Assembly (NCBI GenBank): GCA_904395805.1 | Contig: CAJFNV010000024.1 | Coordinates: 1 to 53,680, forward strand | From: Candidatus Gallispira edinburgensis | GTDB lineage: Bacteria > Bacillota > Clostridia > Lachnospirales > CAG-274 | Reading direction: 5' to 3' | DNA: 53,680 nt | Shown: positions 27,192 through 37,048 of the stretch, piece after piece | Position numbering within the stretch: the stretch's first letter is position 1 | How the letters are laid out: each line of letters starts with the position of its first letter | Translations under genes and position numbers: made by a program | The notes under the pieces: model-generated | Databases searched by the model: none | The model's input: only the letters and a program-made list of their open reading frames with translations | Told to the model about the DNA's origin: nothing

Positions 27192-27980
27192 TTACTTTTT
27201 ATTTTCTATCTGAGCAACGATATAAGGCAAAGTACTGAAATTATTAATTATATAATTTGCACCGGCTTTTTTAAATTTGTCATGAACCTTTTTTCTTGCA
27301 TGTTTTTTCTCATCTTCACTTAAGGCTTCAAATTCTTCATATGACAATCCCATTTCGGAACTGCCGTCAATTACACCTACAGTGGTTACTCCTGCATTAT
27401 AGCCTTCCTTTATATCATTTACGGTATCCCCTACTTTAATTACGTTGTGTACGGAGCCTACACCCATTTTTTCCATATTTTTAAATATCATAAAGGGATC
27501 AGGTCTTCCCTGCCCGTTTACTTGCTCTGAATTGATCCAGCAATCAACAAATACACCTTTTCTAGCCACAATTTTTGTAAGGAATTCCATTAATTCAGTT
27601 GAATAGCTTGTTGTGGAACCGATCCTTATACCTGATTCACGCAATGTTTCAAGAGTTGTCTTAACATATTCCTTAGGAGCCGAGTATTTTTCTACTTTTT
27701 CAAATATTTTAGCTTCAAACCTTCTGTTTAATTCTCTAACGTCACCTTCGTTAGGCTCTATACCTGTATTTTTATACCAAAGTTTAGAAATTCTGTCACT
27801 TTCAAGTATAGATCTTATGTGGTCAACTTTTTCTATACCCATTTTTGCTCTTATTTCTTTTGTAGTAAGATGTATGCCGAAATCTTCAAATATTTCTCTG
27901 TAATTTTCCTCTGTTGCCATACATCCGTAGTCTACAATTGTTCCTGACCAGTCTAATATTACTGCTTCAATTTTTCTCAA
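27192..27980 (-). CDS. phnX: Phosphonoacetaldehyde hydrolase
   Basis: A roughly 262-residue HAD-type enzyme splitting phosphonoacetaldehyde into acetaldehyde and phosphate. The nucleophile motif is ILDWSGTIVDYG, with Trp-Ser after the Asp as in phosphonatases. MGIEKVDHIRSIL contains the Lys expected to form the Schiff base with substrate. IGSTTSYSTELM and VIKVGDTVNDIKEG complete the HAD motifs. AGGATGTGA is best placed for TTG 27980; a longer frame begins at GTG 27989. Neither PhnW aminotransferase nor a phosphonate transporter is beside it. Confidence 0.93.
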   Translation of the reverse strand: MRKIEAVILDWSGTIVDYGCMATEENYREIFEDFGIHLTTKEIRAKMGIEKVDHIRSILESDRISKLWYKNTGIEPNEGDVRELNRRFEAKIFEKVEKYSAPKEYVKTTLETLRESGIRIGSTTSYSTELMEFLTKIVARKGVFVDCWINSEQVNGQGRPDPFMIFKNMEKMGVGSVHNVIKVGDTVNDIKEGYNAGVTTVGVIDGSSEMGLSYEEFEALSEDEKKHARKKVHDKFKKAGANYIINNFSTLPYIVAQIENKK

Positions 27981-28110
27981 TAAAATCACATCCTAATAAA
28001 TATATAGTTATTTTCATTATAACACAAAAACTATATTATTTCAACAAAATAAAGTAAAAACTATATAAAATTAATGTTTATATTTTATTTTACGAGCCTT
28101 TTTAAAAAAC

Positions 28111-28139
28111 TTGCAATTTGTAGATATATGGTGTATTAT
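28111..28139 (+). promoter_or_regulatory. Promoter of the ABC-SPFH operon
   Basis: TTGCAA (28111-28116), 17-bp spacer, TATTAT (28134-28139), about 72 bases before the ABC start. Confidence 0.7.
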
Positions 28140-28211
28140 ACTTATATAATAGATTAATTGCAGGCATTTTTGTCTGAACGGTTTTATAAATAAAAATGGG
28201 GAGGAGAACCA

Positions 28212-29003
28212 ATGACTCCGGAAATAAATAATGTTAAAAATACAATAAGTCATATTGCAGGAGAAGAAAAGGCTGTTGTATCAGATAATAAAAATAGGAA
28301 AAGGCTTGTGCTGAATTTTAAAAATGTTAATAAAAAATTTGCAATGAAACATGTTATAAAAAATTGTAATATTATTATTAACAAAGGCGAAGTTATGGCA
28401 ATACTCGGACCCGAGGGACATGGAAAATCAACAATTGCAAAGCTTGCTTCGGGACTTATACGCCCTACAGATGGTGAGGTTTTAATAAGAGGTGTAAATG
28501 CAGGCAGAATTACAAATTCAATAGTAAGCTATCAGCCAGATATTCCATATTTTAAATATGATACTACTGTGTCTGAACTTTTAAATATGTACGGAAGATT
28601 TTTTAAGGATTTTAGTTATAAAAGAGCTTATCAGCTTTTAAAGCATTTTGATATTTCAAGGCGCACACGTTTTGAAAATCTTTCCACTACAGCTCTTTTT
28701 ATTGTTCAGGTCATTATGGTTTCAAGCAGGAGAGCAAGTCTCTATATATTTGACGATCCTCTTGTGCACTGTGATCCCAAGTACAGAGATGAAATTATAA
28801 AAATGATCGATCCATGCAGAAAAAACGGTGCTGTTCTGCTTCTTTCACAAACTGCAGGAGGTCTTGATGACATAACAGATAAGGTAGTATTTTTAAAACA
28901 TGGAAATATTGTGAAAGAGTTTTATAATGCAGATGATTATGAAGCTGAATTTGGTAACAGTTTGTTAAATGATGTGTACAAGGAGGTATTTAAGCGTGCT
29001 TAA
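28212..29003 (+). CDS. ABC-type ATPase with degenerate catalytic motifs
   Basis: A 263-residue ABC protein. Walker A is GPEGHGKST (66-74) and the Q-loop is SYQPD (Gln108). The signature reads LSTTA (157-161) instead of LSGGQ, the residue after the Walker B aspartate is Asp182 not Glu (IFDDP), and the switch histidine is Gln213 (LLSQT). Hydrolysis should be weak or altered. The closest type is the ATPase of ABC-2 permeases (YtrB-like). It overlaps the permease gene, and the SPFH gene follows. The role may be regulatory or structural rather than classical transport; this is inferred. Confidence 0.85.
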   Translation: MTPEINNVKNTISHIAGEEKAVVSDNKNRKRLVLNFKNVNKKFAMKHVIKNCNIIINKGEVMAILGPEGHGKSTIAKLASGLIRPTDGEVLIRGVNAGRITNSIVSYQPDIPYFKYDTTVSELLNMYGRFFKDFSYKRAYQLLKHFDISRRTRFENLSTTALFIVQVIMVSSRRASLYIFDDPLVHCDPKYRDEIIKMIDPCRKNGAVLLLSQTAGGLDDITDKVVFLKHGNIVKEFYNADDYEAEFGNSLLNDVYKEVFKRA

Positions 29004-29799
29004 TCTTTTATATTATGATATGAAAGCTACAGTAAAAAGAAGCTGGTATTATTTTGTTATTATATCAATTCTTGCTATACTTGTACGCTTTTTATGCAGT
29101 GAAGCTTTTATGTCTTTCTTTACAGATATTAATTTTATATATGGTTATGTTGTAGGTGCTGTTGCCGGCGGCTTTCTCGGAGCCTTTGGCATACTTGTTA
29201 CACTGATCATTATTGTATATCAGACACAATGGTTTGATGAAAACATACTTTCGTCAGAGGGTCAGCTTACAAATATGTTTCCTGTTGCAAGCTGGCAGAT
29301 AATTCTGAGCAAAATACTTACTGCACTTATATGGAGCTTTATAATTGTTCTTATGGCTATAGGTATAGTGTGTATTGTAATGGTTGGTACTGAATATTTT
29401 GAAGAACTGGCAAAGACGGTTGTTGAAATCGGAGCTGATAATCAGGTAGATATAAGCCTTACAGGACTTATGATCTCCGTCGGTTTCTATATAGTAACGG
29501 GAATTACATCTTTTGTATCCCTTTGTTTTGTGGCTCAGATGATAGGACAGGTTTTCGGGAACTTCAGAAATGTTGTTATACTTGTTGCTTTTATAGGAAT
29601 TCTGGCATTAAGTCTTTTTCTGGAGTATAAAATAGCTTTAATGTCAGGTGTTATAGCTCCTGAGGGGATTGCTGCAGATGATATTGTGAAGTTTTGTATT
29701 CAGGCTATGACGAAACTTACAGTAATAAATATCTTTGCAATAGTTATATACTGGCTTGTTTCATCGTTTATTTTAAAAAGATTTTTAACAGTAGTTTAA
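28996..29799 (+). CDS. ABC-2-like permease
   Basis: A roughly 267-residue protein with about six membrane segments (YYFVIISILAILVRFLC, GYVVGAVAGGFLGAFGILVTLI, ILTALIWSFIIVLMAIGIV, and others). WQIILSKILTALIW is typical of ABC-2 permeases. AAGGAGG at 28980-28986 fixes the start at GTG 28996, inside the last codons of the ATPase; the longer frame from 28969 is not used. It is the membrane partner of the ATPase. Confidence 0.85.
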   Translation: MLNLLYYDMKATVKRSWYYFVIISILAILVRFLCSEAFMSFFTDINFIYGYVVGAVAGGFLGAFGILVTLIIIVYQTQWFDENILSSEGQLTNMFPVASWQIILSKILTALIWSFIIVLMAIGIVCIVMVGTEYFEELAKTVVEIGADNQVDISLTGLMISVGFYIVTGITSFVSLCFVAQMIGQVFGNFRNVVILVAFIGILALSLFLEYKIALMSGVIAPEGIAADDIVKFCIQAMTKLTVINIFAIVIYWLVSSFILKRFLTVV

Positions 29800-29817
29800 T
29801 ATTGGGAGAGGTGTTTT

Positions 29818-31056
29818 ATGGGATTGATAAAAGCTGTTAAGGGTGCATTGTCAGGCTCTCTTGCTGATTCATGGAGAGAATATTTTTATTGCGAGGCTAT
29901 GCCCGGGGATATTCTGGTAACAAAAGGCTTAAAAAGAAATTCAAAGAGAAGTTCAAATGTAAAGGGTGACGACAACATAATTTCAAATGGTTCAGTGATC
30001 GCTGTCAATGAAGGACAGTGTATGATCATAGTTGAACAGGGAAAGGTTGCCGAGCTTTGTGCAGAACCCGGGGAATTTATTTACGATTCTTCAACTGAAC
30101 CAAGTCTTTTTTACGGAGATCTGGGAGAAAGTATAAAAGATACATTTAAGCAGGTCGGTAAGAGATTTACATTTGGCGGAGATACGGGAGCGGATCAGAG
30201 AATATATTTCTTTAATACAAAAGAAATAATGGGCAATAAATACGGAACACCTAATCCCGTTCCTTTCAGAGTTACCGATAACAATATTGGTCTTGATATG
30301 GATATATCTATACGCTGTTACGGTGAGTATTCATATAAAATAACTGATCCTATGCTTTTTTATACAAATGTCTGCGGTAATGTGGAAAGAGATTACAGCA
30401 GAACCAATATTGACAGTCAGCTAAAAACAGAGCTTCTTACGGCATTACAGCCTGCATTTGCTAAAATAAGCGAAAAAGGAATAAGATACAGTAATCTTCC
30501 TGCACATACCGATGATATAGCAGATGCTCTTAATGATGTTTTGTCTGAAAACTGGAGAGAAAAAAGAGGAATTGAGGTATTTTCATTTGGTATTTCTTCT
30601 GTAACAGCTACGGATGAAGATGCAAAAATGATCAAGGAACTTCAGAGAAATGCTGTTTTCAGAAATCCGTCAATGGCTGCGGCACAGCTTGTAGGTGCAC
30701 AGTCAGAGGCAATGCAGGCAGCAGCGGAAAATCCCGGAGGAGCTTTTGCAGGCTTTATGGGAATGGGTCTTGCACAGAATGCAGGAAGTGAAAACATACA
30801 GACGCTTTTTGGAATGTCAGAAAAAAATGACCATGGCTGGTTATGTGAATGCGGAACTTCAAATACGGGAAAATTCTGCAGTAACTGTGGCAAAAAGAAA
30901 CCGGAGCCCGGTTGGAAGTGTGACTGCGGTGAAGTAAATACGGGCAATTTCTGCAGCAACTGCGGCAAAAAGAGACCTGAAACAGAGTGGAAATGTGAAT
31001 GCGGAACCGTAAACACGGGAAAATTCTGCAGTAATTGTGGTAAAGCAAAAAATTAA
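29818..31056 (+). CDS. SPFH-domain protein with three C-terminal zinc ribbons
   Basis: A 412-residue protein of the YdjI/virion-core-like SPFH group. The N-terminal part has MPGDILVTKG, GSVIAVNEGQCMIIVEQGKVAEL and PGEFIYDSSTEPSLFYGDLG; the SPFH core includes YGTPNPVPFRVTD. An Ala/Gln-rich helix (about 285-320) follows. The end has three tandem zinc ribbons of pattern W-x-C-x-C-G-x2-NTG-x-FCSNCGK (about residues 340-412). In Bacillus the homologue acts at the membrane with phage-shock-like proteins. Here it shares an operon with the ABC pair. Confidence 0.9.
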   Translation: MGLIKAVKGALSGSLADSWREYFYCEAMPGDILVTKGLKRNSKRSSNVKGDDNIISNGSVIAVNEGQCMIIVEQGKVAELCAEPGEFIYDSSTEPSLFYGDLGESIKDTFKQVGKRFTFGGDTGADQRIYFFNTKEIMGNKYGTPNPVPFRVTDNNIGLDMDISIRCYGEYSYKITDPMLFYTNVCGNVERDYSRTNIDSQLKTELLTALQPAFAKISEKGIRYSNLPAHTDDIADALNDVLSENWREKRGIEVFSFGISSVTATDEDAKMIKELQRNAVFRNPSMAAAQLVGAQSEAMQAAAENPGGAFAGFMGMGLAQNAGSENIQTLFGMSEKNDHGWLCECGTSNTGKFCSNCGKKKPEPGWKCDCGEVNTGNFCSNCGKKRPETEWKCECGTVNTGKFCSNCGKAKN

Positions 31057-31121
31057 TCGGAACTTTTTAATAAGAGATGGCTTCGATCTTTGAATCTTTC
31101 TTTTAATTTAAAATATAAGAT

Positions 31122-31160
31122 AAGCAAAAAATCCCCGATTGCTCGGGGACTTTTTGCTTT
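31122..31160. terminator. Bidirectional terminator after the SPFH gene
   Basis: Long arms AAGCAAAAAATCCCCGA and TCGGGGACTTTTTGCTT around the loop TTGC. It serves the convergent SPFH and Cys-rich genes. Confidence 0.93.
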
Positions 31161-31177
31161 TGAATAAAAAATTCTGA

Positions 31178-32098
31178 TTATCTGCAGCAGCCGCATCCAT
31201 TGTTGCAGCCACAACCGCAGTTATTGCTATTGTTATTGTTTGTGTTGCTGCCACAGCCGCAACCGCAGTTATTGTTGTCTGATGTGTTATTTTCAGAAGG
31301 AATGTTGCCGCTTATACCGGCTAAAAATTCTTTCTTCTGTGGTGGTGCAAATATATCCATTGGGAAGTCTATATTGTCAAATACTTCACATGGATTGGTA
31401 CTTGAAACATCTTCACATTCCTTTGGAATACAGAAGCCCTTTGACTCTACAGAAAGATTAACAAGTCTGAAGAGCTTGATGATTGTAAATAAGCCGATAG
31501 TTACATTTACATGGTCTGCATTGTCAGCACCGTCATTGCAGCAACAGCAGTTGTTATATACAAGCTCTGAACTGAGAGCAACAGCCTTTGATTCTACAAG
31601 AACAAATGGCTGTGAACTTGTGTCAAAGCTGTTTCCGCCTGCTGATAAGAAATCAGTTGAAACAAGTGAATCAGTTGTGATTGAACCGAATAATGTTACC
31701 TTCTTGTTAAATACGCTCTGTGCAGGAATTGTACATAAAGTTGTGCCGTTTACATTCTTGAATACAAGATCATAGGCAAATACATACTTTAAATCAATAT
31801 CCCAGTATCCAACTCTGAAAGGATTCTGCTTCTTGCTTACAACAACTACTTTTTCTACCCTGAAATTGTTAACAGTAACAGCTGCTGCATTTTCGGGAGG
31901 AGTAATTATTTCGCCCTGCTCAAGTGTAATTCCTGAACAAAAAGTTCCGCAGGTTGCTGCTCTTGCAGGACCTACAATACCGCCCTCAAGACAGTCCTGC
32001 TGTCTGCAGGCATCATATACTTTTAAGGCAATTATACATTCATCCTTTACCTTACTGCAGCCTGTAACGGAATTGGTGTTAAAATCAAATATTCCCAT
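31178..32098 (-). CDS. Cys-rich protein, probable spore coat or surface structural protein
   Basis: A 306-residue protein without a signal peptide. It starts MGIFDFNTNSVTGCSKVKDECI and continues with YDACRQQDCLEG, beta-rich repeats, an internal NNCCCCNDG and a C-terminal tail of Asn stretches alternating with CGCGC blocks, ending GCGCCR. The clustered cysteines suggest cross-linking in an outer layer such as the spore coat or exosporium; spoIIP shows the organism sporulates. I do not recognise a named family with certainty. AGGAGG precedes the ATG at 32098. Monocistronic. Confidence 0.7.
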   Translation of the reverse strand: MGIFDFNTNSVTGCSKVKDECIIALKVYDACRQQDCLEGGIVGPARAATCGTFCSGITLEQGEIITPPENAAAVTVNNFRVEKVVVVSKKQNPFRVGYWDIDLKYVFAYDLVFKNVNGTTLCTIPAQSVFNKKVTLFGSITTDSLVSTDFLSAGGNSFDTSSQPFVLVESKAVALSSELVYNNCCCCNDGADNADHVNVTIGLFTIIKLFRLVNLSVESKGFCIPKECEDVSSTNPCEVFDNIDFPMDIFAPPQKKEFLAGISGNIPSENNTSDNNNCGCGCGSNTNNNNSNNCGCGCNNGCGCCR

Positions 32099-32254
32099 TT
32101 TGAAACCTCCTATTATTTTCTTCCCCCTCTAATGTTAAGTTATGAAAGTTATTTATTTTTGTGATAGTGTGTGGTATAATTATTATAAAACTATGATGAA
32201 GAGGTCAAAAGTATTTGACACAGGTATCATATTATTGTAAATATAGGAGGAAAT

Positions 32255-32851
32255 ATGAAAAAGATACTTTTATTGATTTTTGCTTGTACACTTTTATTCA
32301 CAGCCTGTAAGGAGGATGTTGCTCCCGAGGAATGTATAGAACAGACTAATGAATTTGTCACATATTTTAAAAACAAGGATTTTGAAAGTATGTATGAAAT
32401 GACGGTTTATAAGGATCCATATCTGGCAGGAACATATGATGAAAATTCACCTATAGGACAGAAGCTTTTTAATGCAATGGCAGATAATCTTAATTTTGAA
32501 ATAACGGGAGGCTCAAGAGACGGGAATTCCGCTTATGTAAGAGCCCATGTTGTAACAATAGATTTTAATCAGCTTCTGACTGATGTTGTATCCGAATATA
32601 TGGAATACTGTAAGACAAATGCAGAAAATTTAACATCTGATCAGATGGGTGATGCTCTTGAAAGTATACTTGATGAAGCTCTTAAAAATCCTCAGCCTTT
32701 TGAAAAGGATACAAGTCTTGACTTCGTAAAACAGGACGGTAAGTGGGTGATTGAGGATAATGTAGGTGTGTATGATGATTTATCGGGAGGTTATTTAACT
32801 TATTGTTTCAGTGTAAATACATCTCTGGGTAATATAAATGCCGAAAGTTAA
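32255..32851 (+). CDS. Hypothetical lipoprotein
   Basis: A 198-residue exported protein with a lipobox LFTAC (Cys18). The mature part is acidic and begins with a helix-turn fold like DUF4878/DUF5105 domains (EECIEQTNEFVTYFKNKDFESMYEMTV). No catalytic motif is seen. AGGAGG lies before the ATG. Single gene between the coat-like protein and the PL9 lyase; function unknown. Confidence 0.8.
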   Translation: MKKILLLIFACTLLFTACKEDVAPEECIEQTNEFVTYFKNKDFESMYEMTVYKDPYLAGTYDENSPIGQKLFNAMADNLNFEITGGSRDGNSAYVRAHVVTIDFNQLLTDVVSEYMEYCKTNAENLTSDQMGDALESILDEALKNPQPFEKDTSLDFVKQDGKWVIEDNVGVYDDLSGGYLTYCFSVNTSLGNINAES

Positions 32852-32910
32852 AATATTTTATTTATTAAGACTAATTTAATTATTTTTTAATCAAATTCTC
32901 ATTTATTTTA

Positions 32911-32939
32911 TTGCATTTTCCGACTGTAAATATTATAAT
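32911..32939 (+). promoter_or_regulatory. Promoter of the PL9 lyase
   Basis: TTGCAT (32911-32916), 17-bp spacer, TATAAT (32934-32939). The leader is about 90 bases. Confidence 0.65.
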
Positions 32940-33036
32940 TAAATATATACTGTGAAAATTGAAGATTTATAAGGCAATATAAATTTTATTTCATAGATAA
33001 GAACAGATATAAACAAGTATACAAGGGGGTTCCTTA

Positions 33037-36000
33037 ATGAAGAAGAGAGTTTTTTGTGCCGGCATTGCAGTTGCAATGACGCTGAGCAGTTTGGGTCCGG
33101 TACCTTCTCTGGCTGCTGTTGACAACAGCTGGATCGCAGACTGGACAGGAAAGGACGGAAGTATTAATTTTAACATTACATCAACTGATGACAATACAGT
33201 TGTAATGGAAAATACAAAGGTCAATAACGGTAAGTTTTCTGACGGAGAAGACAGCATAATTTATTATGCAAAGGAATTTGATATTTCAGATGATTTTGAA
33301 ATAAGTGCAAAGGTTACAATAGATGAATATAATACTATGGAAGAAAGCAGTAATCCTCAGCAGGGTTCTGTAGGCATTGCTGTTTTAGACTCCCTTTATC
33401 ACAAGACAGATGATATTTCATATGATGATGGTCTTTTTCTCGGTACTTATGCCGAAAGCAAATCAGATGATCTGACTTTCAGAGCTATGTCAAGAAATTC
33501 ATCAGACAAAAAAGAAGTAAGTGAGGCTCTTTCCGACACTATTTCAAATACGGGCAGTAATTTGGGTACTTTTACTCTTTCTATTAAGAAGGTAGGTAAT
33601 GCTTATACACTGACATGCGGTGATAATAGTCAGGTTGTGGAAATGACTTCTTTTGAAAGCACAGTTTACCCTTGTTTATATATAGCAAGAAATGTTAAAG
33701 CAACTTTTTCAGATGTTAAGGTAGAAAAATCAGCTAAAAAGCCTGTTTCTATGAGTATTGAAGGAAACTGCAAGACAGATTATATATATGGTGACGATAT
33801 TGACCTTACAGGTATTAAGGTAATGGTTACATATGATGACGGTTCAACCGAAGAGGTAAATGATTATCTTGTGAAAGGTTTTAATTCCAAAGAAACAGGA
33901 AAGCAGACAGTCACTCTTATAAAGGGTGATGCTCAGGCAACTATACCTGTTGAAGTAAGCGACCTTAAGGTTACAGATATAACAGTTGATTTCCTTCCTG
34001 TAAAGAGCACATATGCAAAAGGAGATCTGTTTAAAACAGAGGGTATGCAGGTAACAGCTTCATATAATGATGGTACAAGTGAAATACTTGATCCCGATGA
34101 GTATATTTTAAAAATAGACGGTAAAACCGTAAAAGACGGAGATCCCGTTACAGGTACGGGAAATAAGCAGGTCAAGGTATACAGAGCTGAAGCAGAAGGA
34201 ATATCTTCAAATAATGTTTCAGGAAATTTCTATATAACTGTTAATAAAAATGCTGTTGATACTATAACAGTAAAGGAACCTGATAAAACTATTTATTATT
34301 TAGGTGATGAATTTGATGCTACAGGTATGACAGTAACTTCAAGTTATATTAATAATTCGGGAGATGCCGTTGAAGAAATATTAAAGGATACGGACTATAC
34401 TGTTTCCGGCTTTGACAGCAGTGCTGTAGGTGACAAGACAATTACTGTAACATCTGTTGCAAATCCGGAGGTTACAGCAAGCTTTAAAATAAATGTATTT
34501 GAAAGACAGCCTCAGAGTATACAGATATCAGAATATCCAAGAACTACTTATGCTGTAGGAGAAGAGTTTGATAGGAGCGATATGATCGTATCTATTGTGT
34601 ATGACAACGGTGATGTTGAAGCTACGGATAATTACACTGTTGATACATCAGCCTTTGATACAAGTGCTGCAGGCACAACTTCTGTGACTATTTCTGTTGA
34701 CGGTTTTGAAAGTGTTACACTTCCTGTAACTGTAGTTGCTGAAATGAATAATGCATGGAGAAGTTCTACCTTCGGACAGAGTTCAGGTTATGACAAGGGT
34801 GCTGATCTGGTAGGTGTTACTGCTGAAAATTACGGTACTGTTGAGGGCAAGATAAATGTTAAGGCTTGGGACGGTGCAGGAAAGATCACCAATGACCATG
34901 ACGGTATGACATATTATTATACTGAGATAGCAGGAGACAGTGATTTTAAGATAAGTGCGGATATTACTGTAAACAGATATCTTGAACATGATAATGACGA
35001 TACAAAAAGAAACGGTCAGGAAGCCTTTGGTATAATGGCAAGAGATGTAATACCTCTTGAAGGAACTGACGGCAGCATTACAATTGACCCTGATTCAGCA
35101 AAGGTTGACGATGAAGGTGTTGCAGTACCTATGAACAACAATACTGTATTTGCTTCTAATATGGTTATTTTAGGAGGATATTCAGGTACAGGCTGGCCTA
35201 CAGATCCTACATCTGCTTCATATGAAAAGAACACAAATATAAACAGAATCAATCTTCTTGTAAGAGATGGCGTAACTGCTACTGACGGTGGGGGAACAAG
35301 AATAGGACCTTATGCGGTAAGTTCTGATTTCCCTAAGGAAGGAAATAAATACAGAATTACTCTTGAAAGATTAAACGGCGGTTTAATGGCTAAATGCTAC
35401 AATTATCAGACCGATGAAACAATGGAATATTACTATTATGATGACAGCTTCCTTACAACACAGAATCCCGATGTTGCATATGTAGGTTTCTTTGCTGCAA
35501 GATGGGCTGAGATAACTGTTGAAAATGTAGATTTCCATGAAACAAGCAAGGCAACTGACAGAACCATTGTAAGCAATGAACAGACTGTTGAAACTCCGGA
35601 ACTTTATTTCAGAGATGATCCTTATTCAACAAATCCGGTTTATGAATTTGACCTTGACCTTGACAATGCAAGGGGTACCGTTACAGTAAAAATGAATGAC
35701 AAGGTTATTGCACAGGACAGACCTATTTCCGATGTTGAACACTTTACAGCTAATTTAAATACCAATGCTGTAAATAAGCTTGTTGCTGTGTTTACACCTG
35801 ATGACAGTCTTAATTTAACAAGCTATGAACCTATTATTATAAGAGAAAATATATATCATAAGAGTGTAAATCAGGCTATAACAACTGTTTATGCAAGTCC
35901 TGATGGAAGCTTCAAGGGTGACGGTACAGAAAATAATCCTTATGATATCTATACAGCTATAGGTTTCCTTCAGCCGGGACAGACTCTTATACTTAAAAAC

Positions 36001-36990
36001 GGAACATATAAGCTTACAAAGCCTATTGAAGTTTTATACGGGGACAACGGTACAGCAAACAAGATGCTTACTGTACAGGCTGAAGAAAAGGGTAAAGTTA
36101 TACTTGACTGTCAGAAACTTACAGCAGCAGTTATTCACGGCGGCGGTTACTGGCACTACAAGGACATTGAATTTACAAATTCCGCAGATAATCAGAAGTG
36201 TTTCCATTTAGGCGGAAGCAACAATATTATTGAAAACTGCGTATTTTCAAATAACGGAGATCTGGGTCTTCAGATAAGCAGAATAAACGGTACTTTACAG
36301 CCTGATTTTGATACATGGCCTGCAAATAACCTTATTCTTGACTGTGAGTCATATAATAACTGTGACCCGTCAATGATCAATGCCGACGGCTTTGGTGCAA
36401 AGCTTACTGTAGGTAACGGCAATGTATTCAGAAACTGTAAATCTCATCACAATCTTGATGATGGCTGGGATTTATATACAAAGGTAAATACAGGTGCCAT
36501 CGGTGCTGTAACTCTTGAAAACTGTGAATCATACAGAAACGGCTGGAGATTAAATGAAGATGGTACGGAAACTCCTTACAATGCAGGCGGAAATAACGGA
36601 TATAAGTGCGGCGGAGAAAATGTTGCTGTTCAGCATGTTTTAATTAACTGTAAGGCATGGGGCAACGGAAATAACGGTGTTACTACAAATTCCAATCCTT
36701 CATTAAAGCTTGTTAATGTAACTTCATATGATAATGCAGGAGCTAATATAAGACTTTACAGTGATAAGCCTGAAGAATACAACTATGATGTACAGGGTGT
36801 ATATTCTGTAAACGGCGGAGAAGCTGACGTTGTGGCTACTCTTACAGAGGATACTGAATATACAAATGCAAGTGAAACACCTCTTTCAAGCGGTATCAAT
36901 TACTGGTGCAACAGTGAGGGTGTCGGTGTAAATTCAGAGGGTGATACACTAACTACAGTAGAAAGTATAAACAGGCTTAACAGCAAATAA
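33037..36990 (+). CDS. Giant secreted pectate lyase, family PL9
   Basis: A 1317-residue exported protein. Order: signal peptide (1-27, ending SLAA); a laminin-G-like domain (about 30-230); four bacterial Ig-like domains (about 235-565) with repeated YDDGSTEEV- and TYAVGEEFD-type strands; a second concanavalin-like region (about 570-840); and a right-handed beta-helix lyase (about 950-1290). NADGFGAKLTVG near residue 1115 contains the Lys that acts as base in family-9 lyases, followed by HHNLDDGWDLYTK with the calcium-site acids. It cleaves polygalacturonate. Unlike the PL1 enzymes here, it has no dockerin or Thr/Glu linker. Own promoter; terminator downstream. Confidence 0.92.
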   Translation: MKKRVFCAGIAVAMTLSSLGPVPSLAAVDNSWIADWTGKDGSINFNITSTDDNTVVMENTKVNNGKFSDGEDSIIYYAKEFDISDDFEISAKVTIDEYNTMEESSNPQQGSVGIAVLDSLYHKTDDISYDDGLFLGTYAESKSDDLTFRAMSRNSSDKKEVSEALSDTISNTGSNLGTFTLSIKKVGNAYTLTCGDNSQVVEMTSFESTVYPCLYIARNVKATFSDVKVEKSAKKPVSMSIEGNCKTDYIYGDDIDLTGIKVMVTYDDGSTEEVNDYLVKGFNSKETGKQTVTLIKGDAQATIPVEVSDLKVTDITVDFLPVKSTYAKGDLFKTEGMQVTASYNDGTSEILDPDEYILKIDGKTVKDGDPVTGTGNKQVKVYRAEAEGISSNNVSGNFYITVNKNAVDTITVKEPDKTIYYLGDEFDATGMTVTSSYINNSGDAVEEILKDTDYTVSGFDSSAVGDKTITVTSVANPEVTASFKINVFERQPQSIQISEYPRTTYAVGEEFDRSDMIVSIVYDNGDVEATDNYTVDTSAFDTSAAGTTSVTISVDGFESVTLPVTVVAEMNNAWRSSTFGQSSGYDKGADLVGVTAENYGTVEGKINVKAWDGAGKITNDHDGMTYYYTEIAGDSDFKISADITVNRYLEHDNDDTKRNGQEAFGIMARDVIPLEGTDGSITIDPDSAKVDDEGVAVPMNNNTVFASNMVILGGYSGTGWPTDPTSASYEKNTNINRINLLVRDGVTATDGGGTRIGPYAVSSDFPKEGNKYRITLERLNGGLMAKCYNYQTDETMEYYYYDDSFLTTQNPDVAYVGFFAARWAEITVENVDFHETSKATDRTIVSNEQTVETPELYFRDDPYSTNPVYEFDLDLDNARGTVTVKMNDKVIAQDRPISDVEHFTANLNTNAVNKLVAVFTPDDSLNLTSYEPIIIRENIYHKSVNQAITTVYASPDGSFKGDGTENNPYDIYTAIGFLQPGQTLILKNGTYKLTKPIEVLYGDNGTANKMLTVQAEEKGKVILDCQKLTAAVIHGGGYWHYKDIEFTNSADNQKCFHLGGSNNIIENCVFSNNGDLGLQISRINGTLQPDFDTWPANNLILDCESYNNCDPSMINADGFGAKLTVGNGNVFRNCKSHHNLDDGWDLYTKVNTGAIGAVTLENCESYRNGWRLNEDGTETPYNAGGNNGYKCGGENVAVQHVLINCKAWGNGNNGVTTNSNPSLKLVNVTSYDNAGANIRLYSDKPEEYNYDVQGVYSVNGGEADVVATLTEDTEYTNASETPLSSGINYWCNSEGVGVNSEGDTLTTVESINRLNSK

Positions 36991-37006
36991 TTAAATAAAT
37001 ATACAG

Positions 37007-37033
37007 ACCTCCCTGAAATACGGGAGGTTTTGT
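37007..37033 (+). terminator. Terminator after the PL9 gene
   Basis: ACCTCCC and GGGAGGT flank an 8-base loop; the T tail is short (TTTTGTTT). Confidence 0.7.
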
Positions 37034-37048
37034 TTAGAGGTAATATTT

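Noticed and set aside
30642..31016. Minus-strand frame across the zinc ribbons
   Set aside because: Shadow caused by the repeated zinc-ribbon DNA; no ribosome site.
31200..31775. 191-codon plus-strand open frame
   Set aside because: Antisense shadow of the Cys-rich gene, no ribosome site, low-complexity product.
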